A DNA stretch of 64,000 nt from JBGAWK01 sp044227665 (GCA_044227665.1 JBGAWK010000008.1:1-64000), one strand, 5' to 3'. Shown: positions 18,533 through 27,176, counted from the stretch's first letter. Numbers and translations are program-made. Notes: generated by a model not told the origin, from the sequence alone.

Positions 18533-19258
18533 ATGCCTTTGCCATTAATAGCCATATTAGGAGGGCTAAGTGTAGGAATCTTAGGGTCTTTACACTGTGT
18601 AGGCATGTGCGGACCTATAGCCTTGGCGATACCCTTGCATGGATATGTCGGCATCCAAAGGTATATTACTATTTTTGCCTATAATATAGGGAGGGCAGTA
18701 ACCTATGCCATTTTAGGTGCTATGATGGGTATGATAGGAGCGTCTATGAGCTTTTTTGGGTGGCAACAGAAAATATCTGTCATCAGCGGCATAATTATAT
18801 TGTTATTACTGATAAAAAGTCAGTGGTCGAATTATTCTATCCCCATTTTAGATACTTTTTTTTCTAAGGTAAAACTGTATATGCAAAGATTTCTGAATCC
18901 CAATATGGGATGGGGTGGTCGCTTTGCATTAGGGATGCTCAATGGGTTGCTGCCATGTGGATTGGTATATATTGCCTTGGCATCTGCACTAGCAATGACA
19001 TCTGTTCCTCAAAGTAGTATATATATGTTTTTTTTTGGAGTAGGTACTATCCCTGCCATGTTTAGTATTTCATTTTTTCAAAAACCAGTGTTGGCATTTT
19101 TAAGGGGCAATGGAAAATATATAGTTAATATATTTGTAATGGTTATGGCAGTAATGCTGATACTCCGAGGTCTGGGATTAGGTATTCCCTACCTTAGCCC
19201 CAAGCTGGATGTATCACAAGAGAATACCACAGTAGATTGCTGTCATAAGAAAAAATAG
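18533..19258 (+). CDS. SafE/TauE-like membrane protein of the cbb3 cluster
   Basis: A 241-residue inner-membrane protein with about six helices. The GSLHCVGMCGPIALAIP motif and the later GLLPCGLVYIALASALA motif are typical of the urease-accessory-like or SafE family (DsbD-like fold) that follows ccoGH in many cbb3 clusters. These cysteine motifs suggest copper or thiol-electron transfer. It begins directly at the ccoH stop and ends with a Cys-Cys-His-Lys-Lys tail (DCCHKKK). It closes the oxidase operon; a convergent gene begins 2 bp later. Confidence 0.88.
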   Translation: MPLPLIAILGGLSVGILGSLHCVGMCGPIALAIPLHGYVGIQRYITIFAYNIGRAVTYAILGAMMGMIGASMSFFGWQQKISVISGIIILLLLIKSQWSNYSIPILDTFFSKVKLYMQRFLNPNMGWGGRFALGMLNGLLPCGLVYIALASALAMTSVPQSSIYMFFFGVGTIPAMFSISFFQKPVLAFLRGNGKYIVNIFVMVMAVMLILRGLGLGIPYLSPKLDVSQENTTVDCCHKKK

Positions 19259-19260
19259 TG

Positions 19261-20451
19261 TTATAAGCAGCTATATACTGCATCTTTCAGGGCTTCATCT
19301 CTGGGGTCTCTAGCTACATACGCATTCATGCGATTCATTACATACGCTATGCCTAGCTTATGGTCAGGATCGGCATATACCGCCGAACCACCGGCACCGA
19401 AGCTGCATATACCTCTGTTGCTTTTTCCGAAATTTCTATAATCACAGGACTTTGCAAAGCCCAAATGGAAGGGTACATCTACATGTATCGCAATATCTTT
19501 GGTAGAAAGTCTTGGCAATTCCGCAGGTTCTTCCAATAAATCTATAGTTTTTTGCTGAAATGCTAGTTTTTGTCCGCCGCAGGCAATCTCACCGTATAAC
19601 TTTGCCAAGCTTAATGCCGAACTATATCCGTTACCTGCTCCCAACGGTACTGTCCTAAACGAAGGCTCATTGAGAGAACGTATATTGGTAGCAAAGGGTA
19701 AGTTTATCAAAGACCTTCCAAACAAAAAACCATGTTTTAGCATATCTCGCATAGGCAATAATGGCAGAAAAGAAGCAGCACCCTCTACGAGTGAGCTGAA
19801 ATCCAAGGGTATTAATTCCGCGACTTTTGCTGATGTATAATACCTAGGCAAGCCTATGTGGATGTCTAAATCCAGAGGGGCGGCAATTTCTTCTTCAAAA
19901 AACTGATGGATATGTCTCCCTTTGGGATCTACTCTATACAGAATTTCATTTTGGTACATGGCTATAGTCCAAGCATGATATCCCTGATAGTCTCCCGGGT
20001 TCCACAGGGGTTTCTGTCTCGCCAGTATTTCGGATAGCCGCTTTTCATCTTTGAGTAAGGTTTTAGTGATAAAAGTGTCTGTAGCACATAGTCCTGCTTG
20101 GTGAGAGAGCAGCTGGCGTACGGTTATTCTTTCTTTGCCATTCTGTGCAAATTCTTTCCAGTATTGTGCTACTGGCGCATCTACGTCTATCCATCCATAG
20201 TCTATAGCTTTTAGGAATGCCAAAGAAGAGAGCCCTTTGGTGGTAGAAAATAATATACATACGGTGTTTTCCTCCCACCTGGAAGAATGGGAGGAATCGC
20301 AGTAGCCGCCCCATAGGCTTACGACCGTCTTATTATCTCTTACGACGGCACAGGCAGCACCCACTTCTCTACGTTTACTGAAATTTTCTAGGAATACCTC
20401 CTTTACCTTCTCAAAACCCGGCTGCACATAGCCGTATATTTCAGGCTTCAT
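19261..20451 (-). CDS. serine hydrolase, beta-lactamase/EstB class
   Basis: A 396-residue protein of the class C beta-lactamase-related family (PF00144 type). The nucleophile motif S-x-x-K is visible as STTK (S69, K72). A Tyr-containing second motif lies around GYHAWTIAMY, and FGAGGSAVYADP occupies the place of the third (K/H-S/T-G-like) motif. No signal peptide is seen, so it may be cytoplasmic. Family members hydrolyse esters or act on lipids as well as beta-lactams. It is the last gene of a tight three-gene unit with the epimerase (0 bp gap) and acyltransferase genes, which favours a lipid-related role. Confidence 0.87.
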   Translation of the reverse strand: MKPEIYGYVQPGFEKVKEVFLENFSKRREVGAACAVVRDNKTVVSLWGGYCDSSHSSRWEENTVCILFSTTKGLSSLAFLKAIDYGWIDVDAPVAQYWKEFAQNGKERITVRQLLSHQAGLCATDTFITKTLLKDEKRLSEILARQKPLWNPGDYQGYHAWTIAMYQNEILYRVDPKGRHIHQFFEEEIAAPLDLDIHIGLPRYYTSAKVAELIPLDFSSLVEGAASFLPLLPMRDMLKHGFLFGRSLINLPFATNIRSLNEPSFRTVPLGAGNGYSSALSLAKLYGEIACGGQKLAFQQKTIDLLEEPAELPRLSTKDIAIHVDVPFHLGFAKSCDYRNFGKSNRGICSFGAGGSAVYADPDHKLGIAYVMNRMNAYVARDPRDEALKDAVYSCL

Positions 20452-21390
20452 TTATTTTATAGATTTGTAGTAGGTAAATATATCTTCTAGGGATTTCTGA
20501 GGGGTAAAATCAAAAGTTTTGGCAAATAAACTCCCGTCAATGATTACAGGAAATTTATAATAATTGAGAAGATATGGGGGGAAAATAGCCGATTTTACTA
20601 ATCCTGCTATACGAAATGTAAGTGCTGGGGGGATAGATGGTACTGGAATTGGCGTACTTCCTGATTGCTTGATGGCATCCTGAAAAGATATATAGTCATC
20701 AGGAGCTACATTATATAATCCGGGTATATTTTTTTCAAAAGCATTACATATTGCATCACGCATATCATCTATATGTATGTATTGCATTAGTGGAGAAAAA
20801 CCTAGTACTACAGGAGAAAACTTGGAAGCCAGCAGCTTACTAAAAGTATTGCGAACGCCAGGACCTGCAATATTGCAGGGTCTAAGGATGGTAATATTTA
20901 GCTCTGGATATTTGTACATATAGATATTTGCTAAGTTGTCCAACTCTACAGTATCTACTAAGTCCATGGTAAGCTCTGATGCTTTAATGGGTGTTTTCTC
21001 GTCCAATAGCGACGGATTGTAAGGGCTTGCACCATATACGAAATAGGTGGACAGTACCAATGTTTTGGGTACATTATATTTTTTACAAAGGTCAAAGAGT
21101 TTGCGTGTGCCTATGACATTAGCATTGAAGCGTGTAAAGCGATTCAGCTCACTGGCACCGATACGACCTAAGTGTATTAATCCTTCAAATTCATGCTCCC
21201 TGAAAATATCCTCAAAAATCCTTTTGTTAAAATCTACTTTATAACTCTCCACAGGGATACCTAGATCTACTTTATTTCGAAAATCTACAGCGATTATTTT
21301 ATAATTTTTTTTGAGCTTTTCAATAACTTTTTTTGCAAGAGCGCCGCCGGCACCTGTTATTAATAATTTCTTTTGCGCAGTTCTAGCCAT
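20452..21390 (-). CDS. NAD-dependent epimerase/dehydratase, extended SDR
   Basis: A 312-residue extended short-chain dehydrogenase. The Rossmann glycine motif is GAGGALAKKVIEKLK at the N-terminus. The catalytic Ser-Tyr-Lys triad is partly visible: LVLSTYFVYGASPYNPS includes the Y-V-Y-G stretch, and NIYMYKYPELN has the likely Tyr-x3-Lys. ILRPCNIAGPGVRN is the typical following motif. The substrate is unknown; sugar-nucleotide or lipid-linked substrates are both possible. The gene lies 3 bp after the acyltransferase gene and abuts the hydrolase gene. Confidence 0.87.
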   Translation of the reverse strand: MARTAQKKLLITGAGGALAKKVIEKLKKNYKIIAVDFRNKVDLGIPVESYKVDFNKRIFEDIFREHEFEGLIHLGRIGASELNRFTRFNANVIGTRKLFDLCKKYNVPKTLVLSTYFVYGASPYNPSLLDEKTPIKASELTMDLVDTVELDNLANIYMYKYPELNITILRPCNIAGPGVRNTFSKLLASKFSPVVLGFSPLMQYIHIDDMRDAICNAFEKNIPGLYNVAPDDYISFQDAIKQSGSTPIPVPSIPPALTFRIAGLVKSAIFPPYLLNYYKFPVIIDGSLFAKTFDFTPQKSLEDIFTYYKSIK

Positions 21391-21393
21391 ATC

Positions 21394-22188
21394 TTAAAAA
21401 ATTGAAGTTCTTTTTGCCAGTCCCAAGTCTATAAGACTTCGGATTTCGGATTTTACGGTATTTACACGGTCGGTAACTTTATATTCCAGATGTGTGTCGT
21501 TTTCAAAGTATAGGGGTTTCCCAAAATGCAAGAATACTTTGGAAGGAAAGATAAAAGGGATGACTAGAGGAGCATAAGGAATACCCATCATTTTTGCCAG
21601 AGACTTCATGTCTGTGAGGGAGATGATAGTTTCTTCACATCCTACTACGCCTACAGGGATTATCGGCGCATTTTGTTTCATGGCTAGATGCATAAAGCCA
21701 TTGCCAAATCGCTCTAGTTGGTATCTATTTTTGAAGACTTTGCCAGCACCTCTAGCACCTTCTGGGAATACGATTACCGCTTCCTCCATGTCTAGCATAC
21801 GCTCGCAGTTGGTGGTGTCGCCGATTACAGCACCCATGCTGTTTAGCCAGTTGCCTACAAAGGGTACCGATGGCAAGAATTTTTCTATCATTGCTTTTGG
21901 GGCTCTGGGACCCAGCGTATTGGTAAGCATAGCATAAGCTACTAGCATACCGTCCAAGGGCAATTGACCACTATGGTTAGGGATTATTAAACACCGACCG
22001 TCTTTGGGAATATTTTCCAGTCCATACGCTTCTACCCTAAAGTATTGTTCATAAATCGTCTTCACGAAAGATAGGGTATTCTTCAGTTGGTTTTTATTAA
22101 AACCCCAAGGGTCATAGCCGAAGCTGCCTACCTTATTAGGGAAAAGCTCTATTAGTTCATCTACATTATTGCGTATATTATCACTCAT
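21394..22188 (-). CDS. lysophospholipid acyltransferase family protein
   Basis: A 264-residue PlsC-type acyltransferase. The HX4D region is the variant NHSGQLPLDG at residues 71-80, and FPEGARGAGK near 141-150 is the second conserved block. The proline-rich PIIPVGVVGCEE follows. This variant group, with NHSG-x-LP-x-DG, differs from standard 1-acyl-glycerol-3-phosphate acyltransferases and occurs in lipid-modification loci. It probably moves an acyl group from acyl-CoA or acyl-ACP to a lipid acceptor at the membrane. It leads the unit with the epimerase and the serine hydrolase. Confidence 0.85.
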   Translation of the reverse strand: MSDNIRNNVDELIELFPNKVGSFGYDPWGFNKNQLKNTLSFVKTIYEQYFRVEAYGLENIPKDGRCLIIPNHSGQLPLDGMLVAYAMLTNTLGPRAPKAMIEKFLPSVPFVGNWLNSMGAVIGDTTNCERMLDMEEAVIVFPEGARGAGKVFKNRYQLERFGNGFMHLAMKQNAPIIPVGVVGCEETIISLTDMKSLAKMMGIPYAPLVIPFIFPSKVFLHFGKPLYFENDTHLEYKVTDRVNTVKSEIRSLIDLGLAKRTSIF

Positions 22189-22245
22189 ATTTATTTATGG
22201 AAATAAAAATACTTAATTTTTAAAAAATAGGAGGTAATAAATATT

Positions 22246-23547
22246 TTAAGTCTTAGCCTGATAAATTTCAAGGATTTCATTGACGATATAGAAGCTGCCC
22301 GTAATTAGGATGATATCTTTGTCGGTAGCTGTGGATAATGCATATCGCAAGGCAGATGAAGGACATGGAAATGTCTTATAAGAATAGCAGGAAGGGCTGA
22401 AATACGATGACAGCGTATCTATATCCATCTTTCGTGGCGTATTGGGCTGGGTAAGTATATATTCAGCCTCTAATGGCAAAATTGGAAGTATTGCCTTAAT
22501 ATCTTTATCTCTAAGTGTGCCGTAAATTATCCATAGAGATTGATAAGTATAGTTCTTGATATTTTCAAAAACGCTTTTCAGTCCATCTTCATTATGCGCT
22601 ACATCTACAATGAGCAAGGGTTTTTCTTGTAATATCTGCCATCGTCCCGATAATCCTGTGAGAGCATGGACTTCTTCAATACCCGTCTTTATGGCGTGAA
22701 AAGTAATGGGTAATATGTCCGATTTATTCCATATTTCTATGGTCGCTAATACCGTCTTTATATTTTCATATTGATAATCGGAATAAAAATTATTTTTTAT
22801 ATATATATTGTAATCAATTAAATATATTAAATATTTATACTTATTATTTAATATAAAATTATTATCATCATATACTTCCTGTGCAAAGTATAGCGGTGCA
22901 TTTTTGAGGTTTGCCGTATCTATAAAAATTGCATCAGTTTCAGGTTCTTTTCTCCCTATCACCACAGGTGTATTTTCTTTAATTATTCCGGCTTTCTCCG
23001 TAGCAATAGTGGCAAGGGTATCTCCTAGCATATCCTTATGGTCAAAACTGATATTGGTAATCACACTCAACTGTGGTCTGATAATATTGGTAGAATCGAG
23101 TCTTCCTCCCAGTCCAGTTTCTATTATGGCTATATCTACATTTTTTTTTGCAAAATAATCGAATGCCATGGCTACTGTAATCTCGAAAAAAGAGGGTTGT
23201 ATTTTTTCGATAATAGCTTTATGATTTCTTACGAAGGAGGTGACATAATTCTTTGATGCCATCTTGCCGTTGTGGCGAATCCTTTCCCTGAAATCTATAA
23301 GATGAGGTGATGTGTATAGTCCGGTATTATAGCCCTGCGCTTGAAATATAGCAGCAAGCATGTGAGAGGTAGAGCCTTTGCCATTAGTGCCGGCGATGTG
23401 AATACTTCTGAATTTTTGATGAGGGTTGCCTAGGTAGGCACATAGTAATTCTATATTATGCAAACCCTTTTTTATAGCATTTTTACCATGTTTTGAAAAC
23501 ATAGGCAATTGCTCATAGAGATATTCTATTGTTTTATTATAATTCAT
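22246..23547 (-). CDS. folC: bifunctional folylpolyglutamate / dihydrofolate synthase
   Basis: A 433-residue Mur-ligase-fold enzyme that adds glutamate to folates. The P-loop is HIAGTNGKGSTSHML (G53-G58), with the family motif TSPHLIDFRERIR and the ligand block ETGLGGRLDSTN; DVAHNEDGL is the C-terminal Mur motif. Length is normal. A stretch of unusually AT-rich coding sequence at about 22780-22870 encodes an Asn/Tyr/Ile/Lys-rich insert between the two domains. It lies 57 bp upstream of the acyltransferase unit on the same strand. Confidence 0.96.
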   Translation of the reverse strand: MNYNKTIEYLYEQLPMFSKHGKNAIKKGLHNIELLCAYLGNPHQKFRSIHIAGTNGKGSTSHMLAAIFQAQGYNTGLYTSPHLIDFRERIRHNGKMASKNYVTSFVRNHKAIIEKIQPSFFEITVAMAFDYFAKKNVDIAIIETGLGGRLDSTNIIRPQLSVITNISFDHKDMLGDTLATIATEKAGIIKENTPVVIGRKEPETDAIFIDTANLKNAPLYFAQEVYDDNNFILNNKYKYLIYLIDYNIYIKNNFYSDYQYENIKTVLATIEIWNKSDILPITFHAIKTGIEEVHALTGLSGRWQILQEKPLLIVDVAHNEDGLKSVFENIKNYTYQSLWIIYGTLRDKDIKAILPILPLEAEYILTQPNTPRKMDIDTLSSYFSPSCYSYKTFPCPSSALRYALSTATDKDIILITGSFYIVNEILEIYQAKT

Positions 23548-23586
23548 TGAATTATAAATTAGTATAAAATATTTTAAGCTATAAAG

Positions 23587-24444
23587 TTAAATCTTACTTA
23601 ATATATTTTGTATCATTTTATCTACTGCGGCGAGTGGGTCTTTGCTGAAAGTGCCTCTACTTCTATTCGCAATTATGGCATTGATAGATAATGCTCTATG
23701 CCCTAGCATCTCTGACAGCCCATATATTGCAGAAGTTTCCATTTCCATGTTGGTAATTCTATGTTCTCCCATACGGATATTGCAGAGCATATCTATATAA
23801 TTTTTATTTTTTACTGCGGCACGAACCATTCTACCTTGAGGTCCGTAAAATCCCGTATTAGTAATCGTCACACCTTTATCCAAATCATAAGCGTATTTGT
23901 TCAGCAAATCTTCATTGCAGGAAGTGATAAAGGGGGTAATGCCAAAATCTTTGATAGCTGGATATAGTAAGTCATTCCAGTCGGTAAACTTAGAATTATA
24001 ATCATAATAACCCAAAAGCCCGTCAAGACCAATACCGTATGCTGATGCGATATATGTATCTACTTCCATATCAGCTTGTATGCCACCACTAGTACCCAAG
24101 CGTATGACATCTATAGAGCTAATAGTATCTTTTACAGTTCTAGTTTCAAAGTCTATGTTGACTAAGGCATCAAGCTCATTCAATACAATATCTATATTAT
24201 CGGTACCTATGCCCGTAGATAAGCAAGTAATACGCTTGTTGCCAATATATCCTGTTTCGGAGAGAAACTCTCTATGTTGTTTTTTTACTTCTATACTATC
24301 AAAGTATTTTGAGACCTGCGATACCCTATCAGGATCTCCTACTACAAATACTAATGATGCCAACTCCTCCGGACGTAGGGCTAAGTGATATATACTGCCA
24401 TCAGGGCTGATGATGAGTTCAGATTCGGGAATTCTATTTTTCAT
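23587..24444 (-). CDS. nucleoside phosphorylase, uridine-phosphorylase type
   Basis: A 285-residue nucleoside phosphorylase-I family enzyme. GDPDRVSQVSKYFD matches the phosphate-binding N-terminus, STGIGTDNIDIVLNELDAL and RLGTSGG are the central strands, and NMEMETSAIYGLSEMLGH is the ribose/base signature. Such enzymes split nucleosides with phosphate in the pyrimidine or purine salvage path. The EMET-x-A signature is shared by uridine phosphorylase, but purine substrates cannot be excluded. It precedes folC by 39 bp on the same strand. Confidence 0.9.
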   Translation of the reverse strand: MKNRIPESELIISPDGSIYHLALRPEELASLVFVVGDPDRVSQVSKYFDSIEVKKQHREFLSETGYIGNKRITCLSTGIGTDNIDIVLNELDALVNIDFETRTVKDTISSIDVIRLGTSGGIQADMEVDTYIASAYGIGLDGLLGYYDYNSKFTDWNDLLYPAIKDFGITPFITSCNEDLLNKYAYDLDKGVTITNTGFYGPQGRMVRAAVKNKNYIDMLCNIRMGEHRITNMEMETSAIYGLSEMLGHRALSINAIIANRSRGTFSKDPLAAVDKMIQNILSKI

Positions 24445-24753
24445 ATCTATATAGACTATTATATTTCATGGCGAATATCCGAAATTTATATATGGTATTG
24501 ATAATTAATTTGGGATATATACCATACAGCAGATAAAAGAAAGTTACTGAATTGTATAAATAGGCTCGGATCTTTTTAATTTGATTATGGAAAATCTTGA
24601 ATATTTTTTTAGCAATGAACATTCTATTGTTACGCAAAACTAAAACAACCCCATCGTTTTTAGATGCCGAATACGCTAGGGACTATCTACCTAGCTTAGG
24701 AATAAAAAGTGTATAACTAGCTTTTCTTGAAGGATATAATTAGCCAAAAATAA

Positions 24754-24784
24754 TAGTGGGTTAACTCATAGAATTAACCCACTA
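24754..24784. repeat. perfect inverted repeat, 11-bp arms
   Basis: TAGTGGGTTAA (24754-24764) pairs with TTAACCCACTA (24774-24784) around a 9-nt loop. It lies between the rpsP 3' end and the nucleoside phosphorylase start. No T-run follows on either strand. It could be a transcription terminator, an operator or a mobile relic. Confidence 0.5.
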
Positions 24785-24845
24785 ACTGACATTTCTATAG
24801 AACCGCTATAGTATCCCTACTATTTTCGTTGTATAGATAAAATCA

Positions 24846-24891
24846 AAGCCTAATAGACAAAATACGTAGCAGCATTTTGTCTATTAGGCTT
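24846..24891 (-). terminator. strong hairpin downstream of rpsP
   Basis: An 18-bp perfect inverted repeat: AAGCCTAATAGACAAAAT at 24846-24863 and its complement at 24874-24891, loop ACGTAGCAGC. Shorter flanking pairs extend the stem with a bulge. It lies 21 bp beyond the rpsP stop on the minus strand. A terminator or mRNA-stabilising hairpin is the likely role, although the T-run is weak. Confidence 0.6.
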
Positions 24892-24912
24892 CTTTGACGT
24901 TGAAAATATTAT

Positions 24913-25458
24913 TTATTCTTGTGTTTCTGTAGCTTCGGATGTAATCTCACTTGCTTCCGCAGTGGACTCAGCATTTTCTGTGACGTCCTCTTGCTCTTCC
25001 GTCTCTTCCGTAACTATAGCTTTTTGCAACCTTGCTGCTGCTTTTGCTGCACCAGAGCCTATGATAGCTTTGTGTTTAGCCTCTTTTTCAGCTTTAGCTT
25101 TCTCTTGGTGATCCAATACTTTGCCTTGGTGAGACTGTACCCATTCAGCAAATTTTGCTTCTGCCGCTTCCAGGTCAAAAGAACCTTTGGCAACACCTCT
25201 TAGTAAATGTTTTTTGTACAACACCCCTTTGTAACGCAAGATTGCGTTAGCTGTATTGGTAGGTTCTGCTCCGTCCTGAAGCCACTTAACGGCTTTGTCC
25301 ACATCCAAGGATATCTGTGCAGGCACAGTAGTAGGATTGTAGTTGCCAATGAGCTCGATAAATTTACCGTCTCTTCTCGCACGGCTGTCTGCCACTACGA
25401 TTCGGTAGAAAGGCTTACCTTTCTTACCCATTCTTTGAAGTCTGATTCTTACTGCCAT
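24913..25458 (-). CDS. rpsP: 30S ribosomal protein S16 with C-terminal extension
   Basis: The first 85 residues are a normal S16: MAVRIRLQRMGKKGKPFYRI, VVADSRARRDGKFIELIGNY, then NPTTVP and AILRYKGVLYKKHLLRG. The total of 181 residues is about twice the basic size. The extra part is basic to about residue 140 and then strongly acidic and Thr/Ala-rich (EETEEQEDVTENAESTAE). Long S16 tails are common in Bacteroidota. S16 binds 16S rRNA in the small subunit. The gene stands alone, with its own promoter and leader hairpin. Confidence 0.97.
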   Translation of the reverse strand: MAVRIRLQRMGKKGKPFYRIVVADSRARRDGKFIELIGNYNPTTVPAQISLDVDKAVKWLQDGAEPTNTANAILRYKGVLYKKHLLRGVAKGSFDLEAAEAKFAEWVQSHQGKVLDHQEKAKAEKEAKHKAIIGSGAAKAAARLQKAIVTEETEEQEDVTENAESTAEASEITSEATETQE

Positions 25459-25484
25459 AATTAATATGTTTTTTAGTTTTAATG

Positions 25485-25512
25485 CCGTAGTGGCTATGAA
25501 TAGCTATTACGG
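25485..25512 (-). promoter_or_regulatory. possible rpsP leader hairpin
   Basis: In the leader between promoter and ATG, CCGTA (25485-25489) pairs with TACGG (25508-25512), and GCTA pairs with TAGC around a 4-nt loop, with a symmetric 3-nt internal loop. It could be a protein- or ribosome-responsive structure. That is an inference from the shape only. Confidence 0.35.
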
Positions 25513-25527
25513 GTGTAAAACGAGGCG

Positions 25528-25558
25528 CAAAGATAGTAAGTTTTGCGAAAAATCACAA
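25528..25558 (-). promoter_or_regulatory. rpsP promoter with both elements
   Basis: Minus-strand TATCTTTG at 25528-25535 has an upstream TTG at 25556-25558 with exactly 20 nt between them, matching the Bacteroidota TTG-N19-21-TAnnTTTG pattern. The ATG is 69 nt downstream. Confidence 0.65.
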
Positions 25559-25740
25559 TGTTTTTTTTGACATTACATAGTATAATCATGAATTATAGCT
25601 TGTGTTCTTACGATTAAATTAATATTTCTATGTATTAAATATAGTAAAACAGCCAATTCTCCCACTTAGCATAGGACGATAACGAGACTTTAAAACTTGA
25701 TTTTAATAATATCATACGACTGAAAAATGTAACGAATTAG

Positions 25741-25974
25741 ATAGCAGAAAAAGAAGCAAAAGCTCGAATTACAATCAATAAATTCCTTCAAGAGTAAGGG
25801 GAGGCTGCTTTGATACAGACAAAGGTATAGCAACCATATAAATTACAATCCTACACCAAAATGGACGATTTAGGTAAGGATTTTGAATATTCAATAAACC
25901 GTTTCATTGACTGTTATTGCGTAAGTTTAAGAAAAATGGTACTGAAACTATTCCGTGTGACTCTGGATAATTAA
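25741..25974 (+). pseudogene. relic of a type I restriction R-subunit N-terminus
   Basis: In one frame the sequence reads IAEKEAKARITINKFLQE, stop, about 11 residues, stop, then QPYKLQSYTKMDDLGKDFEY and SINRFIDCYC. The EKEARARIxINKLLEEAG start and the LGxDFExxxNGFIDFLL block are, to my memory, the opening of HsdR-like restriction helicases in Bacteroidota, in the same order and spacing. Two in-frame stops and no helicase motifs downstream mark it as a dead fragment. An ATG at 25861 opens a 37-codon frame that is part of this relic. The match is recalled, not searched. Confidence 0.4.
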
Positions 25975-26097
25975 GGCTCAATTTCCACCATTCCATACAA
26001 AAAGATATTGACGCTCATAGCGCATCTCATCATAACCTATAAATAAGCGAAATCATTTTCTAAAATTTTTCATAATATTTGTAAGTATTTTTACTAA

Positions 26098-26802
26098 ATG
26101 AAACTTGTGAATTTGAATAGTATAAACATAGCGGCTATGCGTGGGATGATTTTACTTTTAATTTCTGCTGCACTCTTGTCATGCAGTAAAGAAGATAAGG
26201 TAAGTACCGTATTACAACTTATGGTGACAGATACTTCAGGCAATGTAGTACCCAATGCAGAAGTATGGCTATATCGCTATCGCAACTATTGGTCTGAAAA
26301 TACTAAGGCTATAAGCGGACCTATATATACAGATAATAATGGAGTAGTATCTATTCCTAACCTTGAAGATGTAATCTATTATTTTTGGGTACACAAGGGG
26401 GACGCCAATAATCACTTTACGGTTCATCATACCGAAAAAGCATTAAAGACTAATAATGTGAATACTTTTAATGTAAAAATAAGACCACTCACTACCTTGG
26501 AGCATAATATGACCGGAGATGGCAGCAAGGTGTGGAAGTTGCTAAAGCTAAAAACGCCTGACGGCACACCATTATTTGACTATCCTGTACTTACCGATAT
26601 GCGTAGTAATGGAACATGGTACGATAGCAATGGACGCTTAGGATTGTGGTGGTTTAGTGATAATGAAAAAAAGATGTATTATGACTATGCCGCTACAGGT
26701 GCCATAGTAGAGAGTAAAATTCTTGAGCTTACTGAAGATTATTTTCAGGCAGAGATTGATTTCTTTGGTATTCGTATGCAGATAGAGATGGTGCCAGAAT
26801 AA
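26098..26802 (+). CDS. lipoprotein with a carboxypeptidase-like regulatory domain
   Basis: The frame gives 234 residues from 26098; ATG codons at 26137 and 26146 would also keep the signal peptide ILLLISAALLSC. The lipobox Cys is followed by SKED, which fits surface-exposed lipoproteins of this phylum. The next section, LQLMVTDTSGNVVPNAEVWLYRYR, is typical of a carboxypeptidase-regulatory-like or SusD-associated Ig fold. No enzyme motif is visible. It is followed by the rnpB gene 22 bp later and has no obvious partner. Confidence 0.8.
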   Translation: MKLVNLNSINIAAMRGMILLLISAALLSCSKEDKVSTVLQLMVTDTSGNVVPNAEVWLYRYRNYWSENTKAISGPIYTDNNGVVSIPNLEDVIYYFWVHKGDANNHFTVHHTEKALKTNNVNTFNVKIRPLTTLEHNMTGDGSKVWKLLKLKTPDGTPLFDYPVLTDMRSNGTWYDSNGRLGLWWFSDNEKKMYYDYAATGAIVESKILELTEDYFQAEIDFFGIRMQIEMVPE

Positions 26803-26824
26803 TATATTTTGCTGTAAATTTTAG

Positions 26825-26832
26825 TACCTTTG
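26825..26832 (+). promoter_or_regulatory. -7 box of the RNase P RNA gene
   Basis: TACCTTTG matches TAnnTTTG immediately before the rnpB 5' end, placing the start near 26835-26839. No TTG at the standard spacing was seen; a TTTTG lies 13 nt upstream. Confidence 0.6.
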
Positions 26833-26835
26833 CAC

Positions 26836-27176
26836 AAGGCAGGTAGTGTTGTCGCTCTGTGAAAACAGGGAGGAAAGTCCGGGCAGCAACAAACATTCCG
26901 CCACCTAACAGGTGGTGATAGGAGATATCAGGAAAGTGCCACAGAAAATATACTCGCCTTGGCGAGTGTGAAAGTGCGATGGAGTAGCAATATTCCATCC
27001 GGGCAAACCCCGGAAGCTGAAAGCTCAAATATATCCTGACTGTGGAGTCGTTTGTCTCTCGTCTGCGGACATCAGGAAGGGTAGAGTGATAGAGGCTGTC
27101 GGCGACGACAGTCCCAGATAAATGACAATAATCTCTTAGGAGATACAGAATCCGGCTTATATACCTGCCTATTTTT
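26836..27176 (+). ncRNA. rnpB: RNase P RNA, bacterial type A
   Basis: The catalytic RNA of RNase P, which trims the 5' leader of pre-tRNA. The universally conserved GAGGAAAGTCCGGGC block is at about 26869-26884, and ACAGAATCCGGCTTATATACC near 27145-27165 is the conserved 3' block. The 5' GGCAGGTAG pairs with the 3' TACCTGCC to form helix P1. A run of eight T follows at 27172-27179 and serves as a terminator. Exact ends are inferred from P1 and the T-run. A minus-strand frame across this gene is a shadow. Confidence 0.95.

Noticed and set aside
24434..24637. 67-codon minus-strand frame before the nucleoside phosphorylase
   Set aside because: Very AT-rich, without a recognised pattern, and it overlaps the phosphorylase start; most likely untranslated leader.
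26729..27028. 99-codon minus-strand frame across the RNase P RNA
   Set aside because: It lies on a strongly supported RNA gene and has no protein motif or promoter.
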